A stretch of DNA of 64,000 nucleotides from an uncultured Lachnospiraceae bacterium (GCA_910577735.1 CAJTOO010000011.1:97216-161215), one strand, 5' to 3'; shown: positions 45,093-54,944, numbered from the stretch's first letter. Made by a program: numbers and translations. Notes: generated by a model from the sequence alone, not told the origin.

Positions 45093-47216
45093 TTAACGTT
45101 TCCTCCGGCTTGCCCAGATTACCACGCCGTTAAGCAACAACATACCGGGAAGCAGGAAAATAAACACCACGGAAGCTGCCAGAACCGTCTGCGCAGAGAA
45201 CACCAGCGGACTCATGGCAAAACTTTTGGACGGTATTCCCACTGTTTTCTCATGGTCTGCCAGGGCGCTGATCATACTGGAGAATAACTTCTCATTATTA
45301 CCCGGCACCATGTCATCTGCCGTGTCCGTAAACAGACTCTCACTGGCCACCAAAAAAGCCCTGGAAGTTTCTCCGTCTTCCGTCTCCTTTTCTGCCCTCA
45401 GACACACAGCGAAGGGACCTTCGATATCCCCCTCCTGTCTGCTGTAATCTTCTCCATTTGTTACACCAACCTTGCTAAAAGAACTCTCACTGGTAATCAA
45501 AAGCGGCGTGTAATAGACATCCCCTGCCATATCATCATAGGACAATCCTCTGGAAAAAGGAGCAAAAATCGCCCCATTTATCACATTTTCTGTAGTCTCA
45601 TCGCTGGCTATCTCCGGGAACAGATAATAGGGATTCTGGTAGTAACGTTCCCGATCCTCTTCCACAATCACACCGTCCACCACAGACACTCCATAATAAT
45701 CAAGGATTCGGTTAAAATTGGTCATTTCCACATCTACCACAGTAGGAACGATAAGTGCATTACCTCCCCTTTCAAGATATGAGATGACTTTGTCCGCATC
45801 CTCCTTTGAGAAATCGCTTGTGGGAGCATTTATAATAATCCCTTTGGCATCCTCAGGAATCTCCTCTGCCGCATACAAAGCCAATTCTTCATATACTGCA
45901 TTTTCTTTCTTGATCGCGTTTAAAAAGCTCTCCTCAAACGCCAATTCTCCATGCCCTGCGACAATATAAAACTTAGGTATGTCCTGCGTGGTAACATAAG
46001 CCATGGCAGAAACAATCTGTCCCTCCCCGTCGTATCCGGATGCTTCATAACTATACGTGTTATAATTCATTTCATAGGTATATATATTGCTGTACTCCAC
46101 CACCGTACTTCTGTCACCGCAGACAATGATCATACTGTTGTCCGCCGGCTGTGTCTGGGTATAATTGTAATAAAATTTAGGATTGGCCAATGGATTGACA
46201 TACTCTACCTTCACATGCCCCGACAGCTCATCCATCCTTGTCAGTGTCTTATCCAAATCTTCATTTTTTCCGCTCTCATCCACTAATACATAAATCGTAA
46301 CATCCTCAGTGAGATTTTGTATAAACTCCCTGGTATCTTCTGTCAACGTATAGAGATTATTTGTGGTCACATCAAAGGATGTATAGCGGTCCGGTGCATA
46401 ATTCAGTAAAACATTGACTGCTACAATCAATCCTACCGCTGCAAGGATACCGGTCACACTGTAGGCGCCCAGCCTGATTCCCCTGCCAGAGACACTGTAT
46501 CTTCTTTTCTGAATGGACTGCGTTGTTACAAATAGAGCTAATACAATAGCTGTCAGATAATAGACCACCGCCTCTATTTCCAGATAGCCGCCGGAAAGAA
46601 TATCAAACCGCCTCACCATATCAAAGCAGGACAACACTTTAACCACCACCTGCGCCAAACCTGTGGTGCCGAAACTTGATATGATATTGCAGATACCGCC
46701 CATGATAAATCCCAGAAAGAGCACCGCAAAAGACAACACAGCAGCAATCACCACACTCTCCGTCAGCGAGGACAGGAAAAGACCCACTGCCAAAGCAAGA
46801 CAGCCGTATAAGAAAAAGCCTAACAAAGATGCATATGAGACGCCAGCCTGAAACTCTCCCGCCCGCATAAGAAAGAGCGGAACGATCCCTGCAAACATTG
46901 TGGGAATGGCAATCACTGTCACCATTGCCAGATATTTGCCGAGTACAATCTTTCCCACAGACACGGGTGCAGTCAGAATCAATTGATCTGTCTTATTCTT
47001 TCGTTCTTCAGAAAGACTGCGCATGGTAAGAATGGGGATTGTCATGTTAAAGATAAGCACAACACTCTGCAATACATATGATATGGTCGGATACCCCAGC
47101 ATCAGATTATAGACTACAAAATAGATACCCAGCATAAAAAAGTTGACTGCCATGAACAGCCATCCCGTCATGGAAGTAAAAAAAGCCCTTATTTCTCTTT
47201 TATAGATTGCTGTCAT
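45093..47216 (-). CDS. ABC exporter permease fused to a GldG-type domain
   Basis: The N-terminal half (about 1-245) is a six-helix ABC-2 permease beginning YKREIRAFFTSMTGWLF. A membrane helix follows, then the extracellular GldG/ABC_transp_aux domain (about 285-640; DVTIYVLVDESGKN, FYIVAGHGELAFEESF), and a last helix ends at ASRRKR. Gliding-type GldF and GldG are fused, as is common in Clostridia; the substrate is unknown. ATG 47216 has GAGGAGG upstream and overlaps the ATPase gene by 17 bp, so the two form one transporter. Confidence 0.87.
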   Translation of the reverse strand: MTAIYKREIRAFFTSMTGWLFMAVNFFMLGIYFVVYNLMLGYPTISYVLQSVVLIFNMTIPILTMRSLSEERKNKTDQLILTAPVSVGKIVLGKYLAMVTVIAIPTMFAGIVPLFLMRAGEFQAGVSYASLLGFFLYGCLALAVGLFLSSLTESVVIAAVLSFAVLFLGFIMGGICNIISSFGTTGLAQVVVKVLSCFDMVRRFDILSGGYLEIEAVVYYLTAIVLALFVTTQSIQKRRYSVSGRGIRLGAYSVTGILAAVGLIVAVNVLLNYAPDRYTSFDVTTNNLYTLTEDTREFIQNLTEDVTIYVLVDESGKNEDLDKTLTRMDELSGHVKVEYVNPLANPKFYYNYTQTQPADNSMIIVCGDRSTVVEYSNIYTYEMNYNTYSYEASGYDGEGQIVSAMAYVTTQDIPKFYIVAGHGELAFEESFLNAIKKENAVYEELALYAAEEIPEDAKGIIINAPTSDFSKEDADKVISYLERGGNALIVPTVVDVEMTNFNRILDYYGVSVVDGVIVEEDRERYYQNPYYLFPEIASDETTENVINGAIFAPFSRGLSYDDMAGDVYYTPLLITSESSFSKVGVTNGEDYSRQEGDIEGPFAVCLRAEKETEDGETSRAFLVASESLFTDTADDMVPGNNEKLFSSMISALADHEKTVGIPSKSFAMSPLVFSAQTVLAASVVFIFLLPGMLLLNGVVIWASRRKR

Positions 47217-48174
47217 CGTCTGCCGCCTCCTCACTCTCATCTGCTTTTCCTGTCAGTTCCAGGAAGATATCCTCCAATGATTTCTCCGATTGTCTCATAG
47301 ACAGAATCGGCAGACCTGCCGACGCCAGCGCAACAGACAATTCCTTTCGAATATCGATATTTCCCTTTGCCGTAATGCGAAGCAGAATACTTCCATCTTC
47401 TTTCCCTGACTCTGCCGTAAAGCTCTCTACTTCTTTCATCTGCGTAAGTACTGCCTGTACCTGCTCCTGCTCCGCCAGCACCGTCACCTCCAGCTTGGCC
47501 TTTCCCTGCATCATTTCTTCCAGCTCTCTGGGGGAACCGTCAGCCACAAGTCGGCCTTTGGATATAATCATGATATGGTCACACACGGCACTGATTTCCG
47601 AAAGAATATGGGAACTTAAAATCACCGTGTGCTTACCGGCAAGATGTCTGATCAACTCCCGCATTTCTATAATCTGTTTGGGATCAAGTCCCACCATGGG
47701 TTCATCCAGAATCAACACTTTAGGATCCCCAAGCAATGCCTGGGCAAGTCCTACCCGCTGTTTATATCCTTTGGAAAGATTACGGATCAGACGGTCTCCC
47801 ACATCCTGAAGACCGGTTCTTTCCCTGACTTCTTCCACATGCCCTTTTCTGTCCTTCTTCGGCACATGCTTTAATTCCGCGGCAAACATAAGATATTCCT
47901 GTACCGTCATACCCGTATAAAGCGGCGGAATCTCCGGCAGATAGCCAATACATGCTTTGGCTGCAAGCGGCTCCTTTAACATATCATGACCATCAATCAT
48001 CACCGTTCCACTGCTTGCCGCAATATATCCTGTCATTACATTCATGGTAGTGGATTTACCTGCCCCATTCGGTCCCACAAAACCATAAATCCTGCCAGGC
48101 TCCACGGCAAAGGATATCGCATCCACTGCCACATGGTCTCCATATCGTTTCACCAAATTCTCTACCTGTATCAA
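47200..48174 (-). CDS. ABC exporter ATP-binding protein (GldA-like)
   Basis: Nucleotide-binding subunit for the downstream permease. It shows Walker A GPNGAGKSTTMN near residue 38, signature NLSKGYKQRVGLAQALL, Walker B KVLILDEPMVGLDP and the switch His in ILSSHILSEI. A C-terminal accessory domain of about 100 residues follows. The start is TTG at 48174 with GGGAGG 8 bp upstream. 324 residues. It is divergent from the cotJ operon. Confidence 0.9.
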   Translation of the reverse strand: MIQVENLVKRYGDHVAVDAISFAVEPGRIYGFVGPNGAGKSTTMNVMTGYIAASSGTVMIDGHDMLKEPLAAKACIGYLPEIPPLYTGMTVQEYLMFAAELKHVPKKDRKGHVEEVRERTGLQDVGDRLIRNLSKGYKQRVGLAQALLGDPKVLILDEPMVGLDPKQIIEMRELIRHLAGKHTVILSSHILSEISAVCDHIMIISKGRLVADGSPRELEEMMQGKAKLEVTVLAEQEQVQAVLTQMKEVESFTAESGKEDGSILLRITAKGNIDIRKELSVALASAGLPILSMRQSEKSLEDIFLELTGKADESEEAADDDSNL

Positions 48175-48348
48175 AAAGAAATCCTCCCTTCAAACAAAAT
48201 CGCTCTTATAAAATGTACTGGAAAAATGTGTCTCTATTCGTACCAAATTGTGAATATTCTGTGTCCAAATCAACCCCTTTTGAACACGCAGAAATAATTA
48301 TATCATATTATACTATTAAAAAATACTTGCAAATCAGGAAAGGAAAAT

Positions 48349-48519
48349 ATGAGAGATTATATGTACAAAGAAAATATCGACGATTTCCCTGTTGCTATGG
48401 CCTATGTTCCCTGGCAGCACTTCAAAGGAATCTGCGAAAATCTGGAAGAAGGATATTACGCCGGCACCATCTTCCCGGAACTTGATAAACCATTCACAGG
48501 AAGGAGATGCTGTAAATGA
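48349..48519 (+). CDS. cotJA: Spore coat protein CotJA
   Basis: A 56-residue peptide of the CotJ coat complex made in the mother cell during sporulation. It carries the family segments PVAMAYVPWQHF and GTIFPELDKPF and ends with a Cys-Cys-Lys tail. AAAGGA precedes the ATG at 48349. Its stop overlaps the cotJB start (ATGA), so the cotJ genes are translationally coupled. An AT-rich region with CATATTAT about 45 bp upstream could be a sigma-E -10, but no matching -35 is clear. Confidence 0.88.
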   Translation: MRDYMYKENIDDFPVAMAYVPWQHFKGICENLEEGYYAGTIFPELDKPFTGRRCCK

Positions 48520-48794
48520 TGAATATGCAATTTGCCAACGAGCAGGAGAAACTGCTCCATGATATTGGCGTCTTATCTTTTGTTGTCACTGAATTGTCTC
48601 TGTATCTGGACACACATCCCACCGACAGAAAGGCCCTGGAATATTTCAGACATTATAACCGCCTGGCCAATCAGGCCAGGCAGGAATACTCCACCAAATA
48701 CACCCCTCTCACCATCTCTTGTGTGGACACCTCAGAGTGTAATGACTGGCAGTGGGCTTTAAGTCCCATGCCCTGGGAAGGAGGATGTAACTAA
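48516..48794 (+). CDS. cotJB: Spore coat protein CotJB
   Basis: A 92-residue member of the CotJB family (LLHDIGVLSFVVTELSLYLDTHP, ALEYFRHYNRLANQARQEY, ending WPMPWEGGCN-like with SPMPWEGGCN). It is needed with CotJA for assembly of CotJC in Bacillus. AAGGAG lies 10 bp upstream; the start could be the first or second of two adjacent ATGs. The stop abuts the cotJC start. Confidence 0.9.
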   Translation: MMNMQFANEQEKLLHDIGVLSFVVTELSLYLDTHPTDRKALEYFRHYNRLANQARQEYSTKYTPLTISCVDTSECNDWQWALSPMPWEGGCN

Positions 48795-49016
48795 ATGTGG
48801 AATTATGAAAAAAGATTAGAGTTTCCTGTCAACATTAAAGAGGCTAATGCCGATATCGCACAGGTCATCATCAGCCAGTATGGCGGGCCTGACGGTGAAA
48901 TGGGCGCCTCCATGCGCTATCTTTCCCAAAGATACGCAGCTCCCTACCGGGAAGTAGCCGGCATATTGACCGATATCGGTACAGAAGACTCTGAAATGTT
49001 CCAAAACACCTTCTAA
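48795..49016 (+). pseudogene. cotJC: cotJC, 5' fragment (interrupted by insertion)
   Basis: The first 65 residues match CotJC, a Mn-catalase-like coat protein: MWNYEKRLEFPV, QYGGPDGEMGASMRYLSQRY and GILTDIGTE. After GGTACAGAAGA (48978-48988) the sequence turns to unrelated SEMFQNTF and a stop. The continuation GTEELAHLEMV is found 8.8 kb downstream at 57803. The break falls inside the TEExxHLE metal-ligand segment, so this fragment alone cannot be an active enzyme. Confidence 0.92.
48978..49002. other. attL of the cotJC element
   Basis: GG crossover dinucleotide (48978-48979) followed by the shared TACAGAAGA and the element arm GAAATGTTCC (48993-49002), which is the exact reverse complement of the arm at the other end. 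Confidence 0.8.
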
Positions 49017-51166
49017 ATCTCATACCATCTTATCTCATTGGCTTCCAGATTCAGGGCAAAACTCTCCCCATCCCCTTTATAAACCATTGTAGATTGCGGC
49101 ACGTAAGTATTGTTCACGACACAAAACTTTCCGTTCTTAACATAAGCGTGAACATCCACGTTATAATTACTGGAAAACCACTGGTGAAGCTGCTCCTCAC
49201 TATGACTGCTCCACAGTATAGCCCGGTAAAGAATCCGGCTGTTGACAAAGCTATAGGGAAGTCCGGAAATATACACACAGCGCCCATTTCCATAGGTATT
49301 CACAGCCATCTGCACCTCTTTTTCCCTCTGCACAAGAACCTGTGTTCCTTCCAGTGCATAAATGCTCTTCTTTCCCTCTCCAAAATCCACGGGATCCTTA
49401 CAATCTTCCAGAATGAAATGATCCGGATGCTCCTCCCAGTTATATTTATCATATCCTAAGGTAAATCCGGTCTCTTTCTCCACACCTAAGGCTGACGCCA
49501 ACTGTAAAAACCGTCCCTGATAAGGATGGCCTGACGGTTCTCCGACACCAATAAGACCGCCGCCCCTGTAAAGGAACTCCCGGATAGCTGATGACACAGC
49601 CGCATCCTCCCAGACCATACCGCCAGTATGCGCCGTATCCGCATCCCCTACATTAATCAGCACATCTATTTCCTTTAACACCTGCGGATTTTCCCGGATC
49701 TCGTCAAAGGATAAAAACTTCACGTCAAAGGGCGCACCTGACAGCGCTTCAATTACACCGGCATAACTATAATTCTGCTTCTGATAAAGAGCATGGTGCA
49801 CCATATGACATCCCCAGGAACGCATACGCCCCCAACAATTGACCACTGCCACCCGTTTCTGACAAAAGGCCTCTGTTCCCCGGATATTGTCATAAAGTTC
49901 CCGGAATTCCTTACATACACTCTCCACATACTCGATAAAATCAGGAAACTGACAGGCTAGCTTCAAATAACCGCCATAGCCGATCCGGTCAATGGGCTTT
50001 CGTAAAATTGCCCTGCGGGCCGTCACCCAGTTCTCCTTTGCCTCCTTCACCGGATCTCCCCCAGGTTTGAAGGTATCGGGGAAAAAGTAAGGCAAAAATC
50101 GTCCTTCTGTATAGGGCACCCCCGGAATATCCGCAATAAGCCTCAGCGTGGAACCATTGCCCACAGAACCCACCACTGCATCTATGCCTGTTGTCGAAAA
50201 TTCCTCCATAAAGGGTTCCGTGCCAATCCAGTGGTCTCCCAAAAACATCATGGCTTCTTTGCCCAGTTCATGCGTCAAATCCACCATTTCCCTTACCAGT
50301 TTCGCCACCTCCCGGCGCTGGAAAGCCATGAAATCTTTGTACTCCCGGCTGGGCTCCCGATACTGATTGTTATAATACCCCTGATCAATAATAAACTCAG
50401 GACGGAACCGATATCCGACTTCTTTCTCAAACTGTTCCAGAATATAGGGCGAAACAGATGCGGAATACCCATACCAGTCCACATATTTCTCCCGCTTTAA
50501 CTCATCAAATATCAATGTAAACTGATGAAAAAATGTGGTGTATCGGATTACGTCCACATAGGGATGTTCTTCCACGAACCGCCGCAGTCGTTTCATGGTA
50601 TGCTCCCTGGTCTTTGGCTGGCGCACATCAAAAGTAATCTGGTGCTCAAAATCACTCCAGTCATTGACCACCGCATTATACATATGCACCGGATCCCAGA
50701 TCAGATAAGCCAGAAAACTTACCGTGTACTCATGCCATGCCCTGGGACTTTGCAGCACCACACAACCGCTTTCCTCTTCATAGAACCATTCTTCCGGATC
50801 CACAGGCGTCCCTGCTGTCCTGTCCATCACTTCCCACCAACGCTTCCTGTCATCCCTGGTATTAACAGCCAGTAATTCACGGCTGATGCCGGCCATAAGC
50901 GGAATCCGTAAAGTTTCCTCCTGTGCCGTATAAAATCCGGTCATAATGTAGCATTGCTGCACCTCATCCGGATTAGCCTTTGCCCAGGCATTATCTTTTC
51001 TGGTGGTATAATAGGTGGAATACACCTTTGCATCCACCCCTTTTAACGCCTCCGGATAGTCCGTGCCATCACAATCTCTGATAGCATCCGCTCCCCATCG
51101 CTTTAACAATTCCAGCGTCTCTGGCACTACATCCACATCTGTAGGTATCGTAACCCGACCACTCAT
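49013..51166 (-). CDS. gnpA: GH112 1,3-beta-galactosyl-N-acetylhexosamine phosphorylase
   Basis: Cytoplasmic phosphorylase that splits galacto-N-biose and/or lacto-N-biose with phosphate into Gal-1-P and a HexNAc; these disaccharides come from mucin O-glycans and milk oligosaccharides. Family segments are GRVTIPTDVDVVPETLELLKRWGADAIRD (split here by a helix), SGCVVLQSPRAWHEYTVSFLAY, VIRYTTFFHQFTLIFDE and EFIIDQGYYNNQ, the region that holds the acid Asp in this family. About 717 residues is standard. ATG 51166 follows AAGGAG by 6 bp; 51184 is an alternative. It is the last gene of the transporter operon. GNB versus LNB preference cannot be read reliably. Confidence 0.9.
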   Translation of the reverse strand: MSGRVTIPTDVDVVPETLELLKRWGADAIRDCDGTDYPEALKGVDAKVYSTYYTTRKDNAWAKANPDEVQQCYIMTGFYTAQEETLRIPLMAGISRELLAVNTRDDRKRWWEVMDRTAGTPVDPEEWFYEEESGCVVLQSPRAWHEYTVSFLAYLIWDPVHMYNAVVNDWSDFEHQITFDVRQPKTREHTMKRLRRFVEEHPYVDVIRYTTFFHQFTLIFDELKREKYVDWYGYSASVSPYILEQFEKEVGYRFRPEFIIDQGYYNNQYREPSREYKDFMAFQRREVAKLVREMVDLTHELGKEAMMFLGDHWIGTEPFMEEFSTTGIDAVVGSVGNGSTLRLIADIPGVPYTEGRFLPYFFPDTFKPGGDPVKEAKENWVTARRAILRKPIDRIGYGGYLKLACQFPDFIEYVESVCKEFRELYDNIRGTEAFCQKRVAVVNCWGRMRSWGCHMVHHALYQKQNYSYAGVIEALSGAPFDVKFLSFDEIRENPQVLKEIDVLINVGDADTAHTGGMVWEDAAVSSAIREFLYRGGGLIGVGEPSGHPYQGRFLQLASALGVEKETGFTLGYDKYNWEEHPDHFILEDCKDPVDFGEGKKSIYALEGTQVLVQREKEVQMAVNTYGNGRCVYISGLPYSFVNSRILYRAILWSSHSEEQLHQWFSSNYNVDVHAYVKNGKFCVVNNTYVPQSTMVYKGDGESFALNLEANEIRWYEI

Positions 51167-51255
51167 CTCAATCTCCTTGCTCATCTGCAATACCTCGGTA
51201 ACTTTATTTTATACTCAACCAAACCCTCAACAGTTCCACCACACATCATAATATT

Positions 51256-51459
51256 TTATCGCCGCCCCTTCGCATCCTCAAACGGCTTATTATAAATCAT
51301 AATGGCAGCTAAAAGAAAAACTAATCCTATCATCATCAATACCAGTCCCAAAAGCTCGCCTGTCATCTTCCATCCGCCAATCACCAAACCCAATCCTATG
51401 ATAAAAAATACTAAGATAAATCCAATCCGTAAACCTACATGCTCTTTCCAGAATTTCAT
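51256..51459 (-). CDS. Small two-helix membrane protein (DUF6903-like)
   Basis: A 67-residue protein with two hydrophobic helices (IGFILVFFIIGLGLVIGG and LLGLVLMMIGLVFLLAAIMIY) and short charged ends (KFWKEHVG, FEDAKGRR). It lies 9 bp after the second permease and before the phosphorylase, with AAGGTGAG upstream of the ATG. Small proteins of this kind occur in Clostridia sugar-importer operons; DUF6903 is my best guess. It may stabilise the permeases. No direct evidence of function. Confidence 0.65.
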   Translation of the reverse strand: MKFWKEHVGLRIGFILVFFIIGLGLVIGGWKMTGELLGLVLMMIGLVFLLAAIMIYNKPFEDAKGRR

Positions 51460-51468
51460 ATGCTCACC

Positions 51469-52356
51469 TTACCCTTTCAGACCACCCAGCGTCATACCCT
51501 GTGTCAGCTTCTTCTGTACACAAATATAGAGAATCAGTGTTGGCAGCATTACCAGAACCAGACCCGCGTAAAGCTGACCATACTGCGCTGCTGACTGTTG
51601 TGCCTGGGTCAACTGCATCAGCCCTACAGGCAGCGTCTTTCCACCTTTCGGATCTGATAACAACGTCATTGCAATAATATATTCATTCCAGAAAGACAGG
51701 AAATTGAATAAGATCACAGTGATAATAGAAGGCTGGGCCATAGGGAAAATAATCCTCAACATGGTCCTTCCGTAACCGGCTCCGTCAATGTAGGCCGCCT
51801 CCTCATAATCATGCGCCAGTGTAGCAAAATATCCTGACAGAAGATAAACGGTAAAAGGTAGTGCTGTAGACGCATAGACGACCGCCAGCACAAAGATATT
51901 ATTGAGCAGAAGCCCGTCCCCTAATAAACCGCGTAAAAATTTGTCTCCATCGACCAGCATCAGGAAGATAGGCACCACAATGTAGTTAACATTGATGAAC
52001 AGTCCACCCATAAAAGCTGCATTCAAAAATCTGCGTCCCCGAAACTCAAAACGGGACAGTGCATAAGCTGCCGGTAAAGCCACCACCAGAAGAATCGCCA
52101 GTGCCAATGCTGTAACCAGAACAGAGTTTAACATATATTCTCCCATTCTGGCTTTTCCCCAGGCATCAGCAAAATTCTGAATATAGAACCCAGCCGGTAA
52201 TGCCCATGGATTTCCATAAAACTCACTGTTTTCTTTCACAGATGCCATAAACACCCAGGCCACTGGTATAATAATGGTCACAGCCAAAGTTATCAAAGCC
52301 ACATAGATAAACGCCTTATACAGCCGATCAGCCGACGTCTTTTTTGTCCGTTCCAT
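51469..52356 (-). CDS. Carbohydrate ABC transporter permease, MalG type
   Basis: A 295-residue inner-membrane protein with about six helices and the EAA loop DYEEAAYIDGAGYGRTMLRIIFPMAQP, which contacts the ATPase. Together with the preceding permease and binding protein it forms a CUT1-type sugar importer. No ATPase gene is present in the element, so a shared MsmK-like ATPase elsewhere must energise it. AAGGAGGG precedes the ATG. Confidence 0.93.
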   Translation of the reverse strand: MERTKKTSADRLYKAFIYVALITLAVTIIIPVAWVFMASVKENSEFYGNPWALPAGFYIQNFADAWGKARMGEYMLNSVLVTALALAILLVVALPAAYALSRFEFRGRRFLNAAFMGGLFINVNYIVVPIFLMLVDGDKFLRGLLGDGLLLNNIFVLAVVYASTALPFTVYLLSGYFATLAHDYEEAAYIDGAGYGRTMLRIIFPMAQPSIITVILFNFLSFWNEYIIAMTLLSDPKGGKTLPVGLMQLTQAQQSAAQYGQLYAGLVLVMLPTLILYICVQKKLTQGMTLGGLKG

Positions 52357-52368
52357 AGACTGCCCTCC

Positions 52369-53256
52369 TTAAAATTCCAGCGGTTCCCGTTTGGTAACCA
52401 CATTGACCAACGCCGATAGTCCAAAAGAGAATACAAACACCAGCGCACCAATTGCCATTCCATAACCATAAGAAGAATTGGTATAAGCCTGCTTATACAT
52501 ATAGGACAACGCCACCTCAGATGCCCCGTTAGGCCCGCCGGAAGTCATAGCCTTTACAAACAGAAATGCCATATTAATCGTACTGATAATAAAGAATGTC
52601 AGCGTTGTACGGATATTGGTCCAGATCAACGGGAGCGTAATCTGGAAAAACTGTGTAATCCGGCCTGCACCGTCCAGTCCCGCGCTCTCATACAGACTCT
52701 GGGGGATACTGGCCATGGATGCCATATACATAACCATATAATAACCGATTGCCTGCCATACCATAGCAATGATCAGACTGACCATCACCATGTTCTCTCC
52801 CTTCCACAAGACCGCCACGGTTTTGCCGGTAAGCAGAGATAAAAGACTGTTTAAAGTACCATTGTTCGTATCATAGATAGCACTGAAAATCGCCGAGATA
52901 ACCACCACTGACAAAATATTAGGGATATAAAATATAATCCGTAAGAAATTCTGTCCCTTAATCTTCTCTCTGGTCAAGATAGCAGCAAACACCAGCGCAA
53001 ATGCAAAAGTTACAATGGTCACCACCACAATCAGCAGAATCGTATTCTGCATAGAGCGGATAAAATTAGTATCACTCATCAGCCGGGTAAAGTTTTCCAT
53101 CCCCACAAAGTCTTCCGTAGTAGAATAGGCACTGCGCTTAAACAAAGACATCCGAAACACATTAATCGTGGGAATAATCATAAAAACTGCAAACAATAGC
53201 ACTGCGGGCGCCACACACAGAAAAATAAATCCATTGCGGCCAGAACGTTTCTTCAT
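52369..53256 (-). CDS. Carbohydrate ABC transporter permease, MalF type
   Basis: A 295-residue permease with about six helices. The EAA-type loop is IPQSLYESAGLDGAGRITQFFQITLPLIW. AAAGGAG lies upstream of the ATG. It is 12 bp ahead of the MalG-type gene and 137 bp after the solute-binding protein gene; that gap contains a strong hairpin. By context it imports the disaccharide used by the GH112 enzyme. Confidence 0.93.
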   Translation of the reverse strand: MKKRSGRNGFIFLCVAPAVLLFAVFMIIPTINVFRMSLFKRSAYSTTEDFVGMENFTRLMSDTNFIRSMQNTILLIVVVTIVTFAFALVFAAILTREKIKGQNFLRIIFYIPNILSVVVISAIFSAIYDTNNGTLNSLLSLLTGKTVAVLWKGENMVMVSLIIAMVWQAIGYYMVMYMASMASIPQSLYESAGLDGAGRITQFFQITLPLIWTNIRTTLTFFIISTINMAFLFVKAMTSGGPNGASEVALSYMYKQAYTNSSYGYGMAIGALVFVFSFGLSALVNVVTKREPLEF

Positions 53257-53327
53257 ACGTCAGAACTCCTTTCCTGGCAATCCATGTCTTTGGGCATCCA
53301 TCCTCCCTCAGAGCATTTCCTGCTTTT

Positions 53328-53363
53328 AAAAAAACGGCGGTAAGCAAACCGCTACCACCGTTT
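53328..53363 (-). terminator. Attenuator-like hairpin between binding protein and permease genes
   Basis: Minus strand AAACGGTGGTA / TACCGCCGTTT: 11 pairs with one G-U, a 10-nt loop, then seven T residues. Such intercistronic terminators let the binding protein be made in excess over the permeases. Confidence 0.8.
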
Positions 53364-53393
53364 CTTTTTTACAAAGCTGCTGCTATTTCCAAA

Positions 53394-54815
53394 TTACTGA
53401 ATCAGATTAGCGCGCATCTGGTCATTAGCTGATTTAATCCCATCAATCCACTCCTGCTGCGTCATATTGCCAGATACCAAAGAGTTTACCGGATCAAACC
53501 ATACTTCACGATTACTTACACCTACCACCGCGCTGTCATAAGCTGCAAAGTTACCCATCGCTGCTTTCGCGCCATTGTCGTAGATAGAATAGAACATCTG
53601 GTTATCGCCTTCCAGTTTCTCAGCAATATTCAGTACAGGCTGAATAGCACCTGCCTTTGCAAAAATCTCGCAAGCCGCATCACTGTACAGGAATGCAACA
53701 AACTGTTTCGCTTCATTCTGATTCGCTGCCCCACCAGGAATCCATGCCTGCTCAAACCAGGTATAGCTATAACCATCACCGCCAGCTGTCACAGCCGGAA
53801 GTGCTGTCATTCCCCATTTAAATCCATCAGCTCTGGGTGCTTCTGCCATCTCACCTACAATCCAGGTACCATTAGGCATGAACAACGCTTTATTGTCCAG
53901 AATCAGCTGCTGGTTCTTCGTGAAATCCTGATCATTTGCCTGTGCCGGCGTGGTCTTCTCTGTATAACTTGCCAGCTTGGTCACGATCTCAAAACACGTC
54001 TTTGCTTCCTCTGTATCCCAGACACCTTCTGTATAATTGGTTGCCTGATCAAAGAAATCAGCGCCGCCTACAGAATACATAAGGGCATAGAAGAATGCGT
54101 CAAAGTAACCTGTGGTAGGATATGTAAACAAAGCGATTCCCTCGGCTGCAGCCTTATCGCCCAACTCCCACATCTCATCCCAAGTAGACGGTACTTCCCA
54201 GCCTTTTTCTTCAAACAGTCCGGCATTATAGAACAGACCGCAAGGGGAATAGAACATGGGCGCCAAATAGGTCTTGCCATCTCCATAAGGGTTGGTCAGA
54301 CTTGTCTCTGTAAAACCGCCCGCAATCTTGTCTCCCACCTTAGCAGACTCGCCAGGTACAGTCATGGACAACACATCTGTGATATCAACAATGTTCTGAT
54401 CTTTAATAAAAGTCTCTGTCAGAGCCTTCTCACGTCCTGTAGCAAGATGAATCACATCCGGATAATCTCCTGCCTGCATGGACGGTCCAATCACATCTTC
54501 CAAGTTCTTATCAGTAATTAACTCTACATTGATGCCTGTCTGCTCTGTAAAAGCTGCACAGACATCCTGCCACATCTGACTGCCATAAGCAGTCTCAATT
54601 GCTGCAACCGTAATGGTTGCTCCCTCTGCAGGTGTCTCCGGGGTTTCTGCCGGTGTCTCTGCCGGAGCTTCTTCCGGTGTCTCTGCCGGAGCTTCCGCCT
54701 GATTCTCTGCTGCGGAAGGTGCTTCTGCTGCAGGCGCCTGTTCTTTGCTTCCGCAGCCAGCCAGCGTGGATACAGTCAATGCACCCACTAAAAGCATGCT
54801 TAATACCTTTTTCAT
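53394..54815 (-). CDS. Sugar ABC transporter solute-binding lipoprotein
   Basis: Extracellular family-1 solute-binding protein, 473 residues. The lipobox is LTVSTLAGC (Cys near 21), followed by an Ala/Pro/Glu-rich repetitive linker (about 25-67) that spaces the protein from the membrane. The binding domain contains GDYPDVIHLATGREKALTE and FMPNGTWIVGEMAEAPRADGF. AGGAGG lies upstream of the start. First gene of the element's minus-strand operon, with a promoter at 54882-54910. Context suggests galacto-N-biose/lacto-N-biose as ligand. Confidence 0.92.
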   Translation of the reverse strand: MKKVLSMLLVGALTVSTLAGCGSKEQAPAAEAPSAAENQAEAPAETPEEAPAETPAETPETPAEGATITVAAIETAYGSQMWQDVCAAFTEQTGINVELITDKNLEDVIGPSMQAGDYPDVIHLATGREKALTETFIKDQNIVDITDVLSMTVPGESAKVGDKIAGGFTETSLTNPYGDGKTYLAPMFYSPCGLFYNAGLFEEKGWEVPSTWDEMWELGDKAAAEGIALFTYPTTGYFDAFFYALMYSVGGADFFDQATNYTEGVWDTEEAKTCFEIVTKLASYTEKTTPAQANDQDFTKNQQLILDNKALFMPNGTWIVGEMAEAPRADGFKWGMTALPAVTAGGDGYSYTWFEQAWIPGGAANQNEAKQFVAFLYSDAACEIFAKAGAIQPVLNIAEKLEGDNQMFYSIYDNGAKAAMGNFAAYDSAVVGVSNREVWFDPVNSLVSGNMTQQEWIDGIKSANDQMRANLIQ

Positions 54816-54881
54816 AAATTCTACCTCCTGATTAATGTGTAATTAGCTGAGTTCCATACTTCTTCCTCTCTAACTGTCCCT

Positions 54882-54910
54882 AGTATAACAACAGCCTCTC
54901 TTCTTTCCAA
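54882..54910 (-). promoter_or_regulatory. Promoter of the sugar-transport/GH112 operon
   Basis: Minus strand TTGGAA (54905-54910), 17 bp, TATACT (54882-54887). The 17-bp repeat at 54928-54944 lies 17 bp upstream of the weak -35, the usual place for an AraC-type activator. Confidence 0.75.
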
Positions 54911-54927
54911 TACCTTTCTTGCTCACT

Positions 54928-54944
54928 TTTTTATATATCTTGCT
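54928..54944 (+). repeat. Candidate AraC operator, copy 1
   Basis: TTTTTATATATCTTGCT, identical to 55156-55172. It is upstream of the transport-operon -35 and likely an activator site. Confidence 0.7.

Noticed and set aside
48175..48348. Sigma-E promoter for cotJ
   Set aside because: CATATTAT could be a -10 but no -35 is found at 13-15 bp spacing, so I do not list it as a feature.
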